Positions 24,363 to 32,416 of a stretch of 44,804 nt of DNA are shown piece by piece. Location: NCBI GenBank assembly GCA_015233685.1, contig JADFXF010000008.1, forward strand, positions 1-44,804, read 5' to 3'. How positions within the stretch are numbered: position 1 is the stretch's first letter; every line of letters starts with the position of its first letter. The translations under genes were made by a program, and so were the position numbers. Under the pieces are notes generated by a model that had not been told where the DNA came from, ran no database searches, and was given only the letters and a program-made list of their open reading frames with translations. Source of the stretch: Nitrospirota bacterium (GTDB lineage: Bacteria; Nitrospirota; Thermodesulfovibrionia; Thermodesulfovibrionales; Magnetobacteriaceae).

Positions 24363-25610
24363 CTAAAACAGTCTTACGAGTACCTCTTCGTCTTTTTCAA
24401 GCCCACGTCTGTCGGACGGGATTTCTATTACGCCGTCAGCCGTCACAAGTGTTGAGATGAGTCCAGATTTGCCCAGTATGGGCTGTGCGTATAGTTTACC
24501 GTCTTTATTGAGGATTTTTACCCATATGAAATCAGTCCTCGCCGGTTGTGACGCGATATTTGACGTGAGCCTTGCCCTGATGATGTTGTGATATGTTTCG
24601 TTGAGTAGTTCGCCGGTAAGGCGTTTTAAAACTACTTCTTTAATAAATACCTCGAAACTGACCGTTACGGCGGCGGGATGTCCGGGGAGGCCGAAGACGG
24701 GTACGCCGTCAACGCAGCCTGCGATGAGGGGTTTGCCGGGCTTTACAGCAACGCCGTGAAACAGGACGCCAGGGCTGCCGAGGCCGTTAATAATCCTCTC
24801 TGTCATGTCCATCGTGCCTACGGAGCTGCCGCCCGTGATTAAGACCATTTGAGACGTTTTAATGGCATCTGAGACAATGGCGCGTATGGCATCGTAGTCG
24901 TCCCTATAAATCCCTTTTCGCACTGGCGTTGCACCATTGTTTAAGAGCAGGCCGCTTAAGTTATATGAGTTAATGTCCCTGATTTGCGCGCCGTTAATCT
25001 GCATTGACGGGGGGATAATCTCGTCACCCGTTGAGATAATGGAAACAATGGGCTTTCTATAGACCAATACCTCAGAGATGCCGATTGCTGCAAGCGCACC
25101 CATGTCCTGGGGCCTGATTTTATGGCCGCGGCAAAGCAACGCGGCTCCCTTAGAGACATCTTGCCCCTTTTGGATGACATTGTCACCGGGGGCAAGTGCC
25201 CTCAATACCTCAATGTCCGAGTCGCCAAAGGGCTGTGTGTGTTCAAACATTATGACCGCGTCTGCGCCGGAAGGAAGCATCCCGCCGGTTGGAATCCTGG
25301 CCGCTTCACCATGTGTAATGTGAAAATTAGGGGTCTTACCCATGATTATCTCATCTGTCACTTTAATGTACGCGGGCAAGGTCTCAGTTACGCCGAATGT
25401 ATCCTCCGCCTTCAGCGCATATCCATCCATCGTAGAACGAGCGTAATGAGGCACGTCCTCATTTGAGGTAATTGACTCGGCCAGTATCCTCCCGCAGGTG
25501 TCCTCTATGGGAGACTTTTCAATTGCTGGAGCTGTGAAAACGGTATTGCTGAGCAGTTCAAGGGCCTTACTTAACGGGATGGCATCCGCCCTGCCAAGCA
25601 TATCAATCAT
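24363..25610 (-). CDS. moeA: Molybdopterin molybdotransferase MoeA
   Basis: The 415-residue protein shows VPHYARSTMDGYAL, TGDEI, GGSSVGTMD and GLPGHPAAVTVSFEVF, the MoeA signatures for inserting molybdate into adenylated molybdopterin. The ATG overlaps the stop of the upstream gene in ATGA; a second in-frame ATG three codons later is an alternative. No other molybdenum cofactor gene is nearby. Confidence 0.95.
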   Translation of the reverse strand: MIDMLGRADAIPLSKALELLSNTVFTAPAIEKSPIEDTCGRILAESITSNEDVPHYARSTMDGYALKAEDTFGVTETLPAYIKVTDEIIMGKTPNFHITHGEAARIPTGGMLPSGADAVIMFEHTQPFGDSDIEVLRALAPGDNVIQKGQDVSKGAALLCRGHKIRPQDMGALAAIGISEVLVYRKPIVSIISTGDEIIPPSMQINGAQIRDINSYNLSGLLLNNGATPVRKGIYRDDYDAIRAIVSDAIKTSQMVLITGGSSVGTMDMTERIINGLGSPGVLFHGVAVKPGKPLIAGCVDGVPVFGLPGHPAAVTVSFEVFIKEVVLKRLTGELLNETYHNIIRARLTSNIASQPARTDFIWVKILNKDGKLYAQPILGKSGLISTLVTADGVIEIPSDRRGLEKDEEVLVRLF

Positions 25611-26389
25611 AATTTGTTAATGGGATCCTGCAGAAAGAGTTTTTTATAAATTGAACCGTGCACTATTTCACCCGCCGGCCTGTATTTCGTAACCGAAGAG
25701 GCACGCCCGTTTGTTATGACGTCAACAATACGTTTTAGCGATGTGTCAGTAAGGTCTTTAATGGCCTCAGTGGGGGGGCTACAACTCAAAAAGAACGATT
25801 TCTCAAACAGATTGACAAACGACATGGACGTAAATAATGACATATAGACGAGACTTTTGAAGATTCTCTTGTTGGCCTTGTAAGAGAAAAAGGTATTGGA
25901 TATGGAATGCTCAAGGAACTCATCGTTGCGTTTCTGGACGCTTCGTTTGATTGCTACCGCGCGCAGCCAGTATTTTTTGTTTATAAGGCTGTCGGCCTTG
26001 AGTTCGTATATGGTGTGTTCTATGTTCTTTTTTTCTTTTGTGAGGATTTCATGTGAGACGGTATCAGCGGCGAGGTGGCAGAGGTAGCCGTAGCTGAAGG
26101 CCTTTTGCTGGGCATTACGGGCGTTGTCTAAAAGGGCGAAGCCGAATTCCCACGTGTGGGAACTCCCGATTTGAGGGAGATATTTTTTACCGAGGACGAT
26201 GTCGGCTATTATGTTTCCATAGAGGAAATCTTCTTTGAATTTTTTTATAATCACGTATATGGCCGGAGGAAGGAGATACGGCAGGGACAACACCTCGCTG
26301 CCCAGATACATATGGGTCAGCGGCCCCCACGCGTAACCCGCCGTTGGTATTGCTATAAATCCCAGCACAACAAAGGTGAACAGCAGCAT
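25607..26389 (-). CDS. Zinc-dependent phospholipase C-like exported protein
   Basis: The protein has 260 residues. A signal peptide (about 1-20, ending GYA) would expose Trp21 as the mature N-terminus. That matches zinc phospholipases C, whose N-terminal Trp binds zinc. Candidate zinc ligands follow in family order: His26, the Asp in GNIIADI, His in SSHTWEFG, and H-x3-D plus a later His in CHLAADTVSHE. The C-terminal half is less conserved. It is co-transcribed with moeA by a 4-bp overlap, which looks incidental. The substrate could be phospholipid or another phosphodiester. Confidence 0.78.
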   Translation of the reverse strand: MLLFTFVVLGFIAIPTAGYAWGPLTHMYLGSEVLSLPYLLPPAIYVIIKKFKEDFLYGNIIADIVLGKKYLPQIGSSHTWEFGFALLDNARNAQQKAFSYGYLCHLAADTVSHEILTKEKKNIEHTIYELKADSLINKKYWLRAVAIKRSVQKRNDEFLEHSISNTFFSYKANKRIFKSLVYMSLFTSMSFVNLFEKSFFLSCSPPTEAIKDLTDTSLKRIVDVITNGRASSVTKYRPAGEIVHGSIYKKLFLQDPINKL

Positions 26390-26434
26390 CGTCCCTATAT
26401 TCTATAACATTCCCGCCTAAAATACTATAACAAT

Positions 26435-26616
26435 CTCACTCCACGACATTTCTAACTAAACTTTCGCACAGGGAATAATGGATTTACCCATAGTCCGTCA
26501 TTCCGGCTTGTCCGGAATCTGTCCCTCCACAATCTCACCAGCCAAATAAGATTCCGGACAAGCCGGAATGACGACAAGGCAAGCACTGTGGATACAATTT
26601 TCCATCGTGGAGTGAG
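26435..26616. mobile_element. 182-bp non-autonomous element with terminal inverted repeats and target duplication
   Basis: CTCACTCCACGA (26435-26446) and TCGTGGAGTGAG (26605-26616) are perfect 12-bp terminal inverted repeats. TATAACAAT lies immediately outside both ends (26426-26434 and 26617-26625), a 9-bp direct repeat typical of a target duplication. Inside, two exact 23-bp inverted arms (26497-26519, 26550-26572) flank a 30-bp core. There is no coding frame. This is the structure of a MITE mobilised in trans by a transposase encoded elsewhere. It inserted between the PLC-like gene and a receiver gene. Confidence 0.85.
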
Positions 26617-26664
26617 TATAACAATAATTTATTCCGTGAGATGTAAAGAGTGCTCTGCGCGGCC

Positions 26665-27084
26665 TTACCGGGTAATTAATGTGGTAATGGCGTCCAGTAA
26701 TTCGTCGAATTTATATGGTTTTACCAGGGTGCCGCAGAATCCGAATTCCTTGTAGTTGTCAAGTATGTAGTCGTTCGAATAGCCACTGGCAACAAGCACC
26801 TTGACCGATGGGTTTAACTTATGTAATCTGGCAATGGTGTCTTTTGCCCCCAGGCCTTTGGGAACGACAAGGTCAAGGATAACAACATCAAAGACGGCGT
26901 TGTCAACAAGAGACTTCTCATAAATAGAGATGGCCTCAGAACCTTCCTCAGCCAGCGCGACCGCAAAGCCGAACTCATGGAGAAGCTCAGCCGTAACCTC
27001 CCTTATATCGCCGTCATCGTCCATGAAAAGTATATTCCCACGGGACGCGGCGCCAACTGCGTCTGTTACACTATCTCTCCCCAA
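26665..27084 (-). CDS. Stand-alone response regulator receiver protein
   Basis: This 139-residue protein is a receiver domain after a short N-terminal tail. Acidic residues 22-24 (MDDDGD), phosphoacceptor Asp71 (VILDL), the SGY switch region and Lys in LVKPY are intact. The VPKGLGAKD loop is like receivers at the ends of hybrid kinases. The start is TTG 27084, with GGGGAG six bases upstream. No kinase is adjacent and there is no output domain. Confidence 0.88.
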   Translation of the reverse strand: MGRDSVTDAVGAASRGNILFMDDDGDIREVTAELLHEFGFAVALAEEGSEAISIYEKSLVDNAVFDVVILDLVVPKGLGAKDTIARLHKLNPSVKVLVASGYSNDYILDNYKEFGFCGTLVKPYKFDELLDAITTLITR

Positions 27085-27101
27085 TACATTCTCCCCGGTA
27101 C

Positions 27102-27206
27102 AAGCAACTCAACGAAATAAGCAACTCAGCCAAAGCCGCCACATCATTAAACGCCAAAGCCGCCACATCATTAATTGAACCGCACCTACAGTAAACAGCA
27201 CCTACA
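27102..27206. repeat. Three different short tandem duplications in a row
   Basis: AAGCAACTCA recurs 17 bp apart (27102 and 27119). A 22-bp unit beginning GCCAAAGCCGCC is repeated exactly at 27129-27150 and 27153-27174. GCACCTACA recurs 16 bp apart (27182 and 27198). They fill the leader of the receiver gene. The rest of the 273-bp gap up to 27357 is AT-rich, with only a weak TACAAT (27320) before the next gene. Confidence 0.85.
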
Positions 27207-27357
27207 TAGCGACCTCTTGTAGCAGTCTAACAAAGTTTTATTAATAATGCAAGAAAAAAATTGTTGAAAGAAAAAAAAGGCAGCACGATAAGGTTATTAA
27301 ATATGCCTGTCCTTTAGTGTACAATAAGATACACGAGATGCCAGTGAGGACGAGTGA

Positions 27358-29607
27358 ATGAAAAAGGGCAGCGCTGTTAAAGTGACGCTGTATATGTTTA
27401 TTGTTATCACGTTGATACATATAGGAATCAGCATGGCAATACCGGCCTTCCGTTTTAATTCTGGCTTTAGCTATTCAACACTCATGGAGGCCGACTCTCC
27501 GGAGGCCAAAGACACCGCACCATTTCCTCCTCCGATGTATGTTGCAGAGCGGCACGTTGGTATGCCCGACAATTTGAGGGTCTATTCGTTTCTCGGTAAT
27601 CAGGCACAAGAGCAATTTTCTCGTTGGTACGTTGCCCGCGGTGATTTTTACATTATGACGGGTGGGTTTCCTTTTTTGGATGGCAATGACGTGCAGGTGG
27701 AGGTTAAGTCGGAAAGTCTGATGAGCGAAAGGCTTGATTTAACAGATAAAGTAAATCCTAAAAATGTCATGGTCATGAGGAAAATACACCTTAACCGGCA
27801 GCGGGGACCATACAAGGTCAGAATAGTGGCAAAACAGGGCGCGCCCGGCAGTACAAATACATGGTTTGCAGTGTCTGAGCCGTTCGTTATTACGGGGAAG
27901 ACTGGCGAATTGATGGCTGTCCTGAGGATTTTTCTTTCTGTGTTTGCCGCCGTGACATTGATACTGGGGCCGGGGCTTGCCATCAGGACATTACTATGGC
28001 AAAATTCAGTTTTCAGGGCGGCGGCGTTTATTGCCGTGCCGGGGGTGCTTATTTTGGCCATATGCGGCCTGATATGCTGGAAGGAGGCTCTGAGGATAAA
28101 TCCGCAGTATATTGCGGCGGGGTTCAGCCTGATAATCTTATTTTTCTGTTTTTTTGTCCTTGGCATCAGGAGTGCCTCCGCGTTAGTTTCAAATGCGGAG
28201 TGGAAGGTCATCGGCATTGTATTTATCGTCGTATTAATAGCGGCGGCAAAGGGGAGTTATTCTGTCGGGCCGTTTGAGGAGATGTATGGAGGCACCATTT
28301 CCAGGACGCTGGATGCCGGAGGGCGTCCTGACAGCAGGATTCAATACCATGTGGTGCAGTTAGCGGGCAATGGACTTGACCCGTACAGCAGGGCGGGCAG
28401 TAGATATTTCTACCCGTGGTCGTTTTCGTCGCGCACGCCTGTGGGCGGGTTGACGGCGGCCTCTCTGGTGTTTTTGGCAGGTGGAAAGCCCCCGCCTGGA
28501 ATGCCTTCGCAGGCATGGGCACCTTTTGACAACGAGGGGTTTGCCGTATATCGGATTGCTATGATAGTGTTGTCGGCGGCGTGTTTGTTGGCCATGTTTA
28601 GTGTGGCCTCTGTGCTTGCCGGGGAAAGGGCAGGGATTATTTGCGTCTTACTGATGGCGCTGACGCCGTTTTTTATTCACGAGGTCTATTATTCATGGCC
28701 TAAACTTGTGGCGTCTGGCCTTGTTATGGCGGCCTTATATACCGTGGTCGTTAAGCGCCCGCGGCTGTCCGGCCTTTTTCTTGGACTGGGGTATTTGTTT
28801 CATCCTATGGCTCTCTTTTCACTTCCCGTTATCCTGTTCGTTTTGATAGCGGTGGAGAAGGATGGTTCACTGAGGGATTTAATATATGTAAAATATAAAA
28901 AAATAGTGATAGACAGCAGTTTTATCGTTATAACCTGCGGGTTGTTTCTTTTTTTCTGGGAAGTAGTCAATGTGGATTCTGACCGTCAGGCGTTTTTTCT
29001 TCAGTACATATTGATGTCCAATGAAAAGCTGGGCGCCGGGCCTTTGGCATGGGTTACTTCACGCCTGCAGTCGTTAGCCAATACGGTCGTTCCCCTTTAT
29101 CTGTATATTCATATGGGCGGCGCGCAGGAGGTCAACTCTTTAAATGGCCGGGTGCCCGGCATAATACCATTTTGCTTTCAGTACTGGAACACGGTGCCGT
29201 TTGGTTTTGGGCTGGCGGCGGCAGCGTTGTATATTAAAAAGATGTATGATGGCGCGCGGGTGCATCCGGTTGTGTTTACTGCGGTGGTGGCGGTTCCTTT
29301 TTTTGCCTTTGCTGTGTATTGGGGGTTTAATGTGACTGGTTTGATGCCGGAGGGGCTTCACGTATGGGTGATGAGTGTGATTTTGTTTATGGTATGGGTG
29401 TGGAGGCCGTTGGTTGTTACGAGGGGACAGGCCATAGTGTTGTCGCTGCGGGGGATTGAGGTCATGATAATGCTTATAGCGCCTATCTGGTTTTCTATGG
29501 ATAGGCGTCTTGATGAGATATATTTTATTAATGACATTATTATGCTTGGCGTGATGTTTGGCGGGACGGCCCTGCTTGTCAGGAAGACGTTGGCATTCAG
29601 TCAGTAA
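27358..29607 (+). CDS. Multi-pass membrane protein, probable GT-C type glycosyltransferase
   Basis: The protein has 749 residues. One N-terminal helix is followed by an extracytoplasmic beta-rich segment (about 35-190), then about a dozen membrane helices. The loop RIQYHVVQLAGNGLDPYSR and the YFYPWSF segment resemble periplasmic active-site loops of GT-C sugar transferases, but the usual N-terminal DD/DE motif after helix 1 is not obvious. The start codon lies behind GAGGA. No neighbour defines a pathway; a second GT-C like protein is at 33434. The membrane call is firm; the enzyme class is tentative. Confidence 0.6.
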   Translation: MKKGSAVKVTLYMFIVITLIHIGISMAIPAFRFNSGFSYSTLMEADSPEAKDTAPFPPPMYVAERHVGMPDNLRVYSFLGNQAQEQFSRWYVARGDFYIMTGGFPFLDGNDVQVEVKSESLMSERLDLTDKVNPKNVMVMRKIHLNRQRGPYKVRIVAKQGAPGSTNTWFAVSEPFVITGKTGELMAVLRIFLSVFAAVTLILGPGLAIRTLLWQNSVFRAAAFIAVPGVLILAICGLICWKEALRINPQYIAAGFSLIILFFCFFVLGIRSASALVSNAEWKVIGIVFIVVLIAAAKGSYSVGPFEEMYGGTISRTLDAGGRPDSRIQYHVVQLAGNGLDPYSRAGSRYFYPWSFSSRTPVGGLTAASLVFLAGGKPPPGMPSQAWAPFDNEGFAVYRIAMIVLSAACLLAMFSVASVLAGERAGIICVLLMALTPFFIHEVYYSWPKLVASGLVMAALYTVVVKRPRLSGLFLGLGYLFHPMALFSLPVILFVLIAVEKDGSLRDLIYVKYKKIVIDSSFIVITCGLFLFFWEVVNVDSDRQAFFLQYILMSNEKLGAGPLAWVTSRLQSLANTVVPLYLYIHMGGAQEVNSLNGRVPGIIPFCFQYWNTVPFGFGLAAAALYIKKMYDGARVHPVVFTAVVAVPFFAFAVYWGFNVTGLMPEGLHVWVMSVILFMVWVWRPLVVTRGQAIVLSLRGIEVMIMLIAPIWFSMDRRLDEIYFINDIIMLGVMFGGTALLVRKTLAFSQ

Positions 29608-29784
29608 TATTTTACAACATTATAACCATTATTTTACTGTTAACATTACCACAGCCTCTGCTGCTGCAAAATATTGTAAAAAAGGAGGGAAAAAGGACTA
29701 CGGACTTGGGACGCACACCCGCCCCTTTGGGGCCTGGGCTATGAAAAATATAAGGACTTACTGTAACTTAAAAAGGACAAATTT

Positions 29785-29812
29785 TTGTCTTGACAACCGG
29801 GTCCACTATAGT
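29785..29812 (+). promoter_or_regulatory. Possible promoter facing the 3' end of the GNPK gene
   Basis: TTGTCT (29785-29790) and TATAGT (29807-29812) are 16 bp apart. An overlapping TTGACA (29790) would have only 11 bp. Transcription would run antisense into the 29812-30495 gene. Confidence 0.3.
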
Positions 29813-30495
29813 TACTTCAATCCGAAGAGTTTGTAAATCATATCCATCGAAAACGGGGTGCTTAACAGGACAAGTATAAGGAGCAGCAGGAAATAAACCC
29901 TGACCCTGCGCTGAAGGGATTTCACCTTTGCCCTTATTCTGGCCTTTTCCTCGTCAAGTTCATGTTCGTACAGCTCTTTTAACTTAGCGTATTCGGCCTT
30001 CAGCGACATATATTCATTTCTTATGTCGTGATATGAGTCTTTGAGGTCAAAATAATCGTCCTTTAAATCGAAGTAATCGTCTTTCAGGCCATAGAAATCG
30101 TCCCTTAAATCAGTAAAACCCTCTCTTGCGTTCGAAAAGTCGTCCTTGAGCGCACCATCGTCAAACGGCTCGTTCGGATGGCCGCCTCTTGTAGTTACCG
30201 TGGTCTCAGAGAGTTCTCTGAAGACATCGGCCACTTCTCTGGCCGCCCTTTCGTTGAAGTCGCCTGCCTTATATCGGGCGAAGAGCTTGATAATATCAAC
30301 TCCAGCCCCGTCTATCGGCCCGCCGTCCATGCGCCCCCTGCCTCTGGGACTGCCATCTGTCGGGTCGCCGTTTCTCTGTTTGAAGTCCTTAGGGTTGCCG
30401 CCTTTGGGGTTGATGCCCTTGGGGTTGCCGCCTTTGGGGTTGCCGCCTTTGGGGGCATCGTCCATAGGGTCATTGTCTATGGGTGCGCTGTTCAT
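29812..30495 (-). CDS. Tail-anchored coiled-coil protein with GNPK repeats
   Basis: The protein has 227 residues and no recognised family. The N-terminus (about 16-36) holds four five-residue repeats of the type GGNPK, encoded by 15-bp tandem DNA repeats. A disordered Gly/Asp/Arg-rich stretch follows. Residues about 125-185 are strong heptads with repeated LKDDYFD units. A basic segment (RRVRVYF) leads to one membrane helix near 205-220 close to the C-terminus. It is probably anchored in the inner membrane with the long coiled coil in the cytoplasm. Function is unknown. Confidence 0.7.
   Translation of the reverse strand: MNSAPIDNDPMDDAPKGGNPKGGNPKGINPKGGNPKDFKQRNGDPTDGSPRGRGRMDGGPIDGAGVDIIKLFARYKAGDFNERAAREVADVFRELSETTVTTRGGHPNEPFDDGALKDDFSNAREGFTDLRDDFYGLKDDYFDLKDDYFDLKDSYHDIRNEYMSLKAEYAKLKELYEHELDEEKARIRAKVKSLQRRVRVYFLLLLILVLLSTPFSMDMIYKLFGLK
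30392..30451. repeat. 15-bp in-frame coding tandem repeat
   Basis: On the + strand GGGTTGCCGCCTTTG occurs at 30392-30406, 30422-30436 and 30437-30451, with a variant at 30407-30421. It encodes GGNPK or GINPK in the minus-strand gene. Copy-number change would keep the frame. Confidence 0.9.
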
Positions 30496-30591
30496 AAAGT
30501 ATGGTATATCAATGTGGAGAAAAAAAGCAAAGTATTTTTTTTATGAGGTGTAAAATGATGCCCGTGTCCATGACGGCAATCATGTAAATTA

Positions 30592-30620
30592 TTGGCGTGG
30601 AAATATTATAATGGTATAAT
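30592..30620 (+). promoter_or_regulatory. Predicted promoter of the zinc-ribbon/phosphatase genes
   Basis: TTGGCG (30592-30597), a 17-bp spacer and a perfect TATAAT (30615-30620); a second TATAAT lies at 30607-30612. The GAGGTG site and the ATG at 30645 follow. Confidence 0.6.
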
Positions 30621-30644
30621 GAATGCAGTTATGAGGTGTGATGT

Positions 30645-30893
30645 ATGAAAGAAAGTTGTCCGGGCAGCAGTGAGATAAGAAATCCATACCCGGAGGAGCT
30701 GAAATGTTACTACTGCGGGCACGTAAATGAAATCTGGTCTGACGAGACCGAAACACAGTGCAAGGGCTGCGGTAAGACAATCAGCAGAGAAATGAAACCG
30801 ACATGTCTTGATTGGTGTCCGGCCGCAAGGGAATGCGTCGGCCTGGAGAAATATAACAGGCTAAAAAAACCATCGGGGCAAGATGGCCATTGA
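30645..30893 (+). CDS. Small zinc-ribbon protein
   Basis: This 82-residue protein has two CxxC pairs, CYYC at 21-24 and CKGC at 39-42, in a zinc-ribbon arrangement. A conserved-looking tail with three more cysteines (CLDWC, then ECVG) follows. No signal peptide is present. The start is supported by GAGGTG and a promoter. Its last 11 bp overlap the HAD phosphatase gene. Function is unknown. Confidence 0.78.
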   Translation: MKESCPGSSEIRNPYPEELKCYYCGHVNEIWSDETETQCKGCGKTISREMKPTCLDWCPAARECVGLEKYNRLKKPSGQDGH

Positions 30894-31536
30894 GCTGGTT
30901 ATATTCGACCTTGACGGCACGCTCGTTGATTCTGTTGCGGACATTACATGCTCATTAAACCATGCCATCGCCGAAATCGGCGAGAAGAAGGTTTTTACAC
31001 TGGCTGAGGCGAAAAGGCTTGTAGGGGCTGGGGTTGAGAATCTCTTAGTGAAGGCCGTCGGCATTAGCGATAATGATACGGTCAAAAAAGACCTGTTGAA
31101 AGGGCATTTTATTTCGCATTACACACAACATATAGCCGACCAATCAAGGCCGTATAATAATGTCGTAGAGACATTAAGAACCCTCGCGGGGGTGAGCAAG
31201 GCGGTGGTCAGCAATAAACTTGAGTTGTTGTCAAGGAGATTGCTTGATAAACTCTCCATGCTGCAATACTTTGACGCCGTGTATGGATATGACACCTGCG
31301 GACAGCGCAAACCCTCACCCGTACCGATTCTCAGGCTGATGGAGGCGCTTAAAAAAGATACTAACCAGACGATAATCATAGGCGACAGCGGCTCTGACAT
31401 AGAGGCCGGGCGTGCCGCCGGAATTAAGACCGTCGCGGTCAGCTACGGCTACAGGGCGGTAGATACGCTGAGGGAGGCGCACTATATCATAGACGACATG
31501 AGCGAAGTCATTCCAATAATCAGGGCGTTATCCTAA
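30883..31536 (+). CDS. gph: HAD phosphatase, phosphoglycolate phosphatase-like
   Basis: The 217-residue protein has HAD motif I DLDGTLVDS with nucleophile Asp9 and acid Asp11, motif II VVSNK, a Lys in QRKPSP and motif IV IIGDSGSDIEAG. A helical cap lies at about 20-80. The Gph-like family dephosphorylates 2-phosphoglycolate or related small phosphates; the substrate cannot be fixed from sequence. It is translationally coupled to the zinc-ribbon gene. Confidence 0.85.
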   Translation: MAIELVIFDLDGTLVDSVADITCSLNHAIAEIGEKKVFTLAEAKRLVGAGVENLLVKAVGISDNDTVKKDLLKGHFISHYTQHIADQSRPYNNVVETLRTLAGVSKAVVSNKLELLSRRLLDKLSMLQYFDAVYGYDTCGQRKPSPVPILRLMEALKKDTNQTIIIGDSGSDIEAGRAAGIKTVAVSYGYRAVDTLREAHYIIDDMSEVIPIIRALS

Positions 31537-31552
31537 AGGGTATGGCGCGCCG

Positions 31553-32236
31553 ATGACATACGACCGGGCCTACTATGCGGCTCGCGGGCAGAGCGGTGGG
31601 CGTGTGGCATTTTGGTTTTACTACCGCCTTGCGGCAAGCTATGTAAGGCACGGTTGCGTGTTGGATTATGGCTGTGGTGGCGGGCGGCTTCTGAGGCATT
31701 TTAATACGAAAGACTATGAGACGTATGGATATGACCCATCACAGGACGCCCTTGATATGGCGAAGGAAAATACGGTATCAGGGCATTTATTGGGCGATAG
31801 GGATGGCCTGCCCGCTGATAATTTTGATTTGGTATGCGCGATTCACGTCCTTGAGCACATAGAGCAACCCCTTGAAACGCTCCAATTCATAAGGACGCTG
31901 CTCAAGCCGCGGGGTGTTTTGCTGTATGTCGTGCCAAATATCTCCGGCATTGGGCATACACTAAAGAAGAATAACTGGATTGGCTATGGCGACCCGGCGC
32001 ATGTATCGTTGTTGCCGCAGGAGAAATGGATAGGGCTTACTGAAAAGGCGGGATTTAAACTGCTGAGGACGGGAACGGACGGGCTTTGGGATGTGCCATA
32101 CATAGAGGGGATTCCACTGTTCATGCAGAGAATGATATTTTATCCCGCCCCGGCCGTGCAAGTCATGGCGGGGCGGCTGATTTTACCTTGCCGATGGGGG
32201 GAATCACTGATTGCCATTGCCCAAAGGAGCATATAA
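31553..32236 (+). CDS. Class I SAM-dependent methyltransferase
   Basis: This 227-residue Rossmann-fold methyltransferase has motif I VLDYGCGGGRLL, acidic motif II YGYDPS, and AIHVLEHIEQP, a common segment in the Methyltransf_11/UbiE-like superfamily. The substrate is unknown. It is 16 bp after the HAD gene, likely in one transcript. No membrane segment is seen. Confidence 0.88.
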   Translation: MTYDRAYYAARGQSGGRVAFWFYYRLAASYVRHGCVLDYGCGGGRLLRHFNTKDYETYGYDPSQDALDMAKENTVSGHLLGDRDGLPADNFDLVCAIHVLEHIEQPLETLQFIRTLLKPRGVLLYVVPNISGIGHTLKKNNWIGYGDPAHVSLLPQEKWIGLTEKAGFKLLRTGTDGLWDVPYIEGIPLFMQRMIFYPAPAVQVMAGRLILPCRWGESLIAIAQRSI

Positions 32237-32300
32237 CATCTTGTAAAATAAGGAATATTGGCTGGGAGTGTAAATTTAAATTTTTTTTCATAATTTTTCA

Positions 32301-32330
32301 TTGACAAAATCAGACGATATGTAGTAGTGT
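32301..32330 (+). promoter_or_regulatory. Possible promoter of the OmpA-like lipoprotein gene
   Basis: TTGACA (32301-32306) and TAGTGT (32325-32330) are 18 bp apart. The -35 is perfect and the -10 weak. It lies between the methyltransferase stop and the lipoprotein start. Confidence 0.4.
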
Positions 32331-32380
32331 ATGAAGGTGTAGAAGTGCATAGTACAATTCGCAAAATAAAAGGATCAGCA

Positions 32381-32416
32381 GGAGGTATGTTTATGAAAGG
32401 AGGTATGTCTATGAGT
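32381..32416 (+). repeat. 18-bp tandem duplication of ribosome site plus start codon
   Basis: GGAGGTATGTTTATGAAA (32381-32398) is followed by GGAGGTATGTCTATGAGT (32399-32416). Each unit has a strong GGAGG and an ATG 12 bases further on, and both ATGs are in frame. The gene therefore has two near-identical initiation sites. Confidence 0.92.

Noticed and set aside
29790-29812. TTGACA with TATAGT as a standard promoter
   Set aside because: The spacing is only 11 bp; the overlapping TTGTCT at 16 bp is kept as a weak candidate instead.
30146-30553. Repeat-rich open frame on the + strand opposite the GNPK gene
   Set aside because: It follows from the 15-bp repeats being open on both strands. The minus-strand frame has the coiled coil and membrane helix expected of a real protein.
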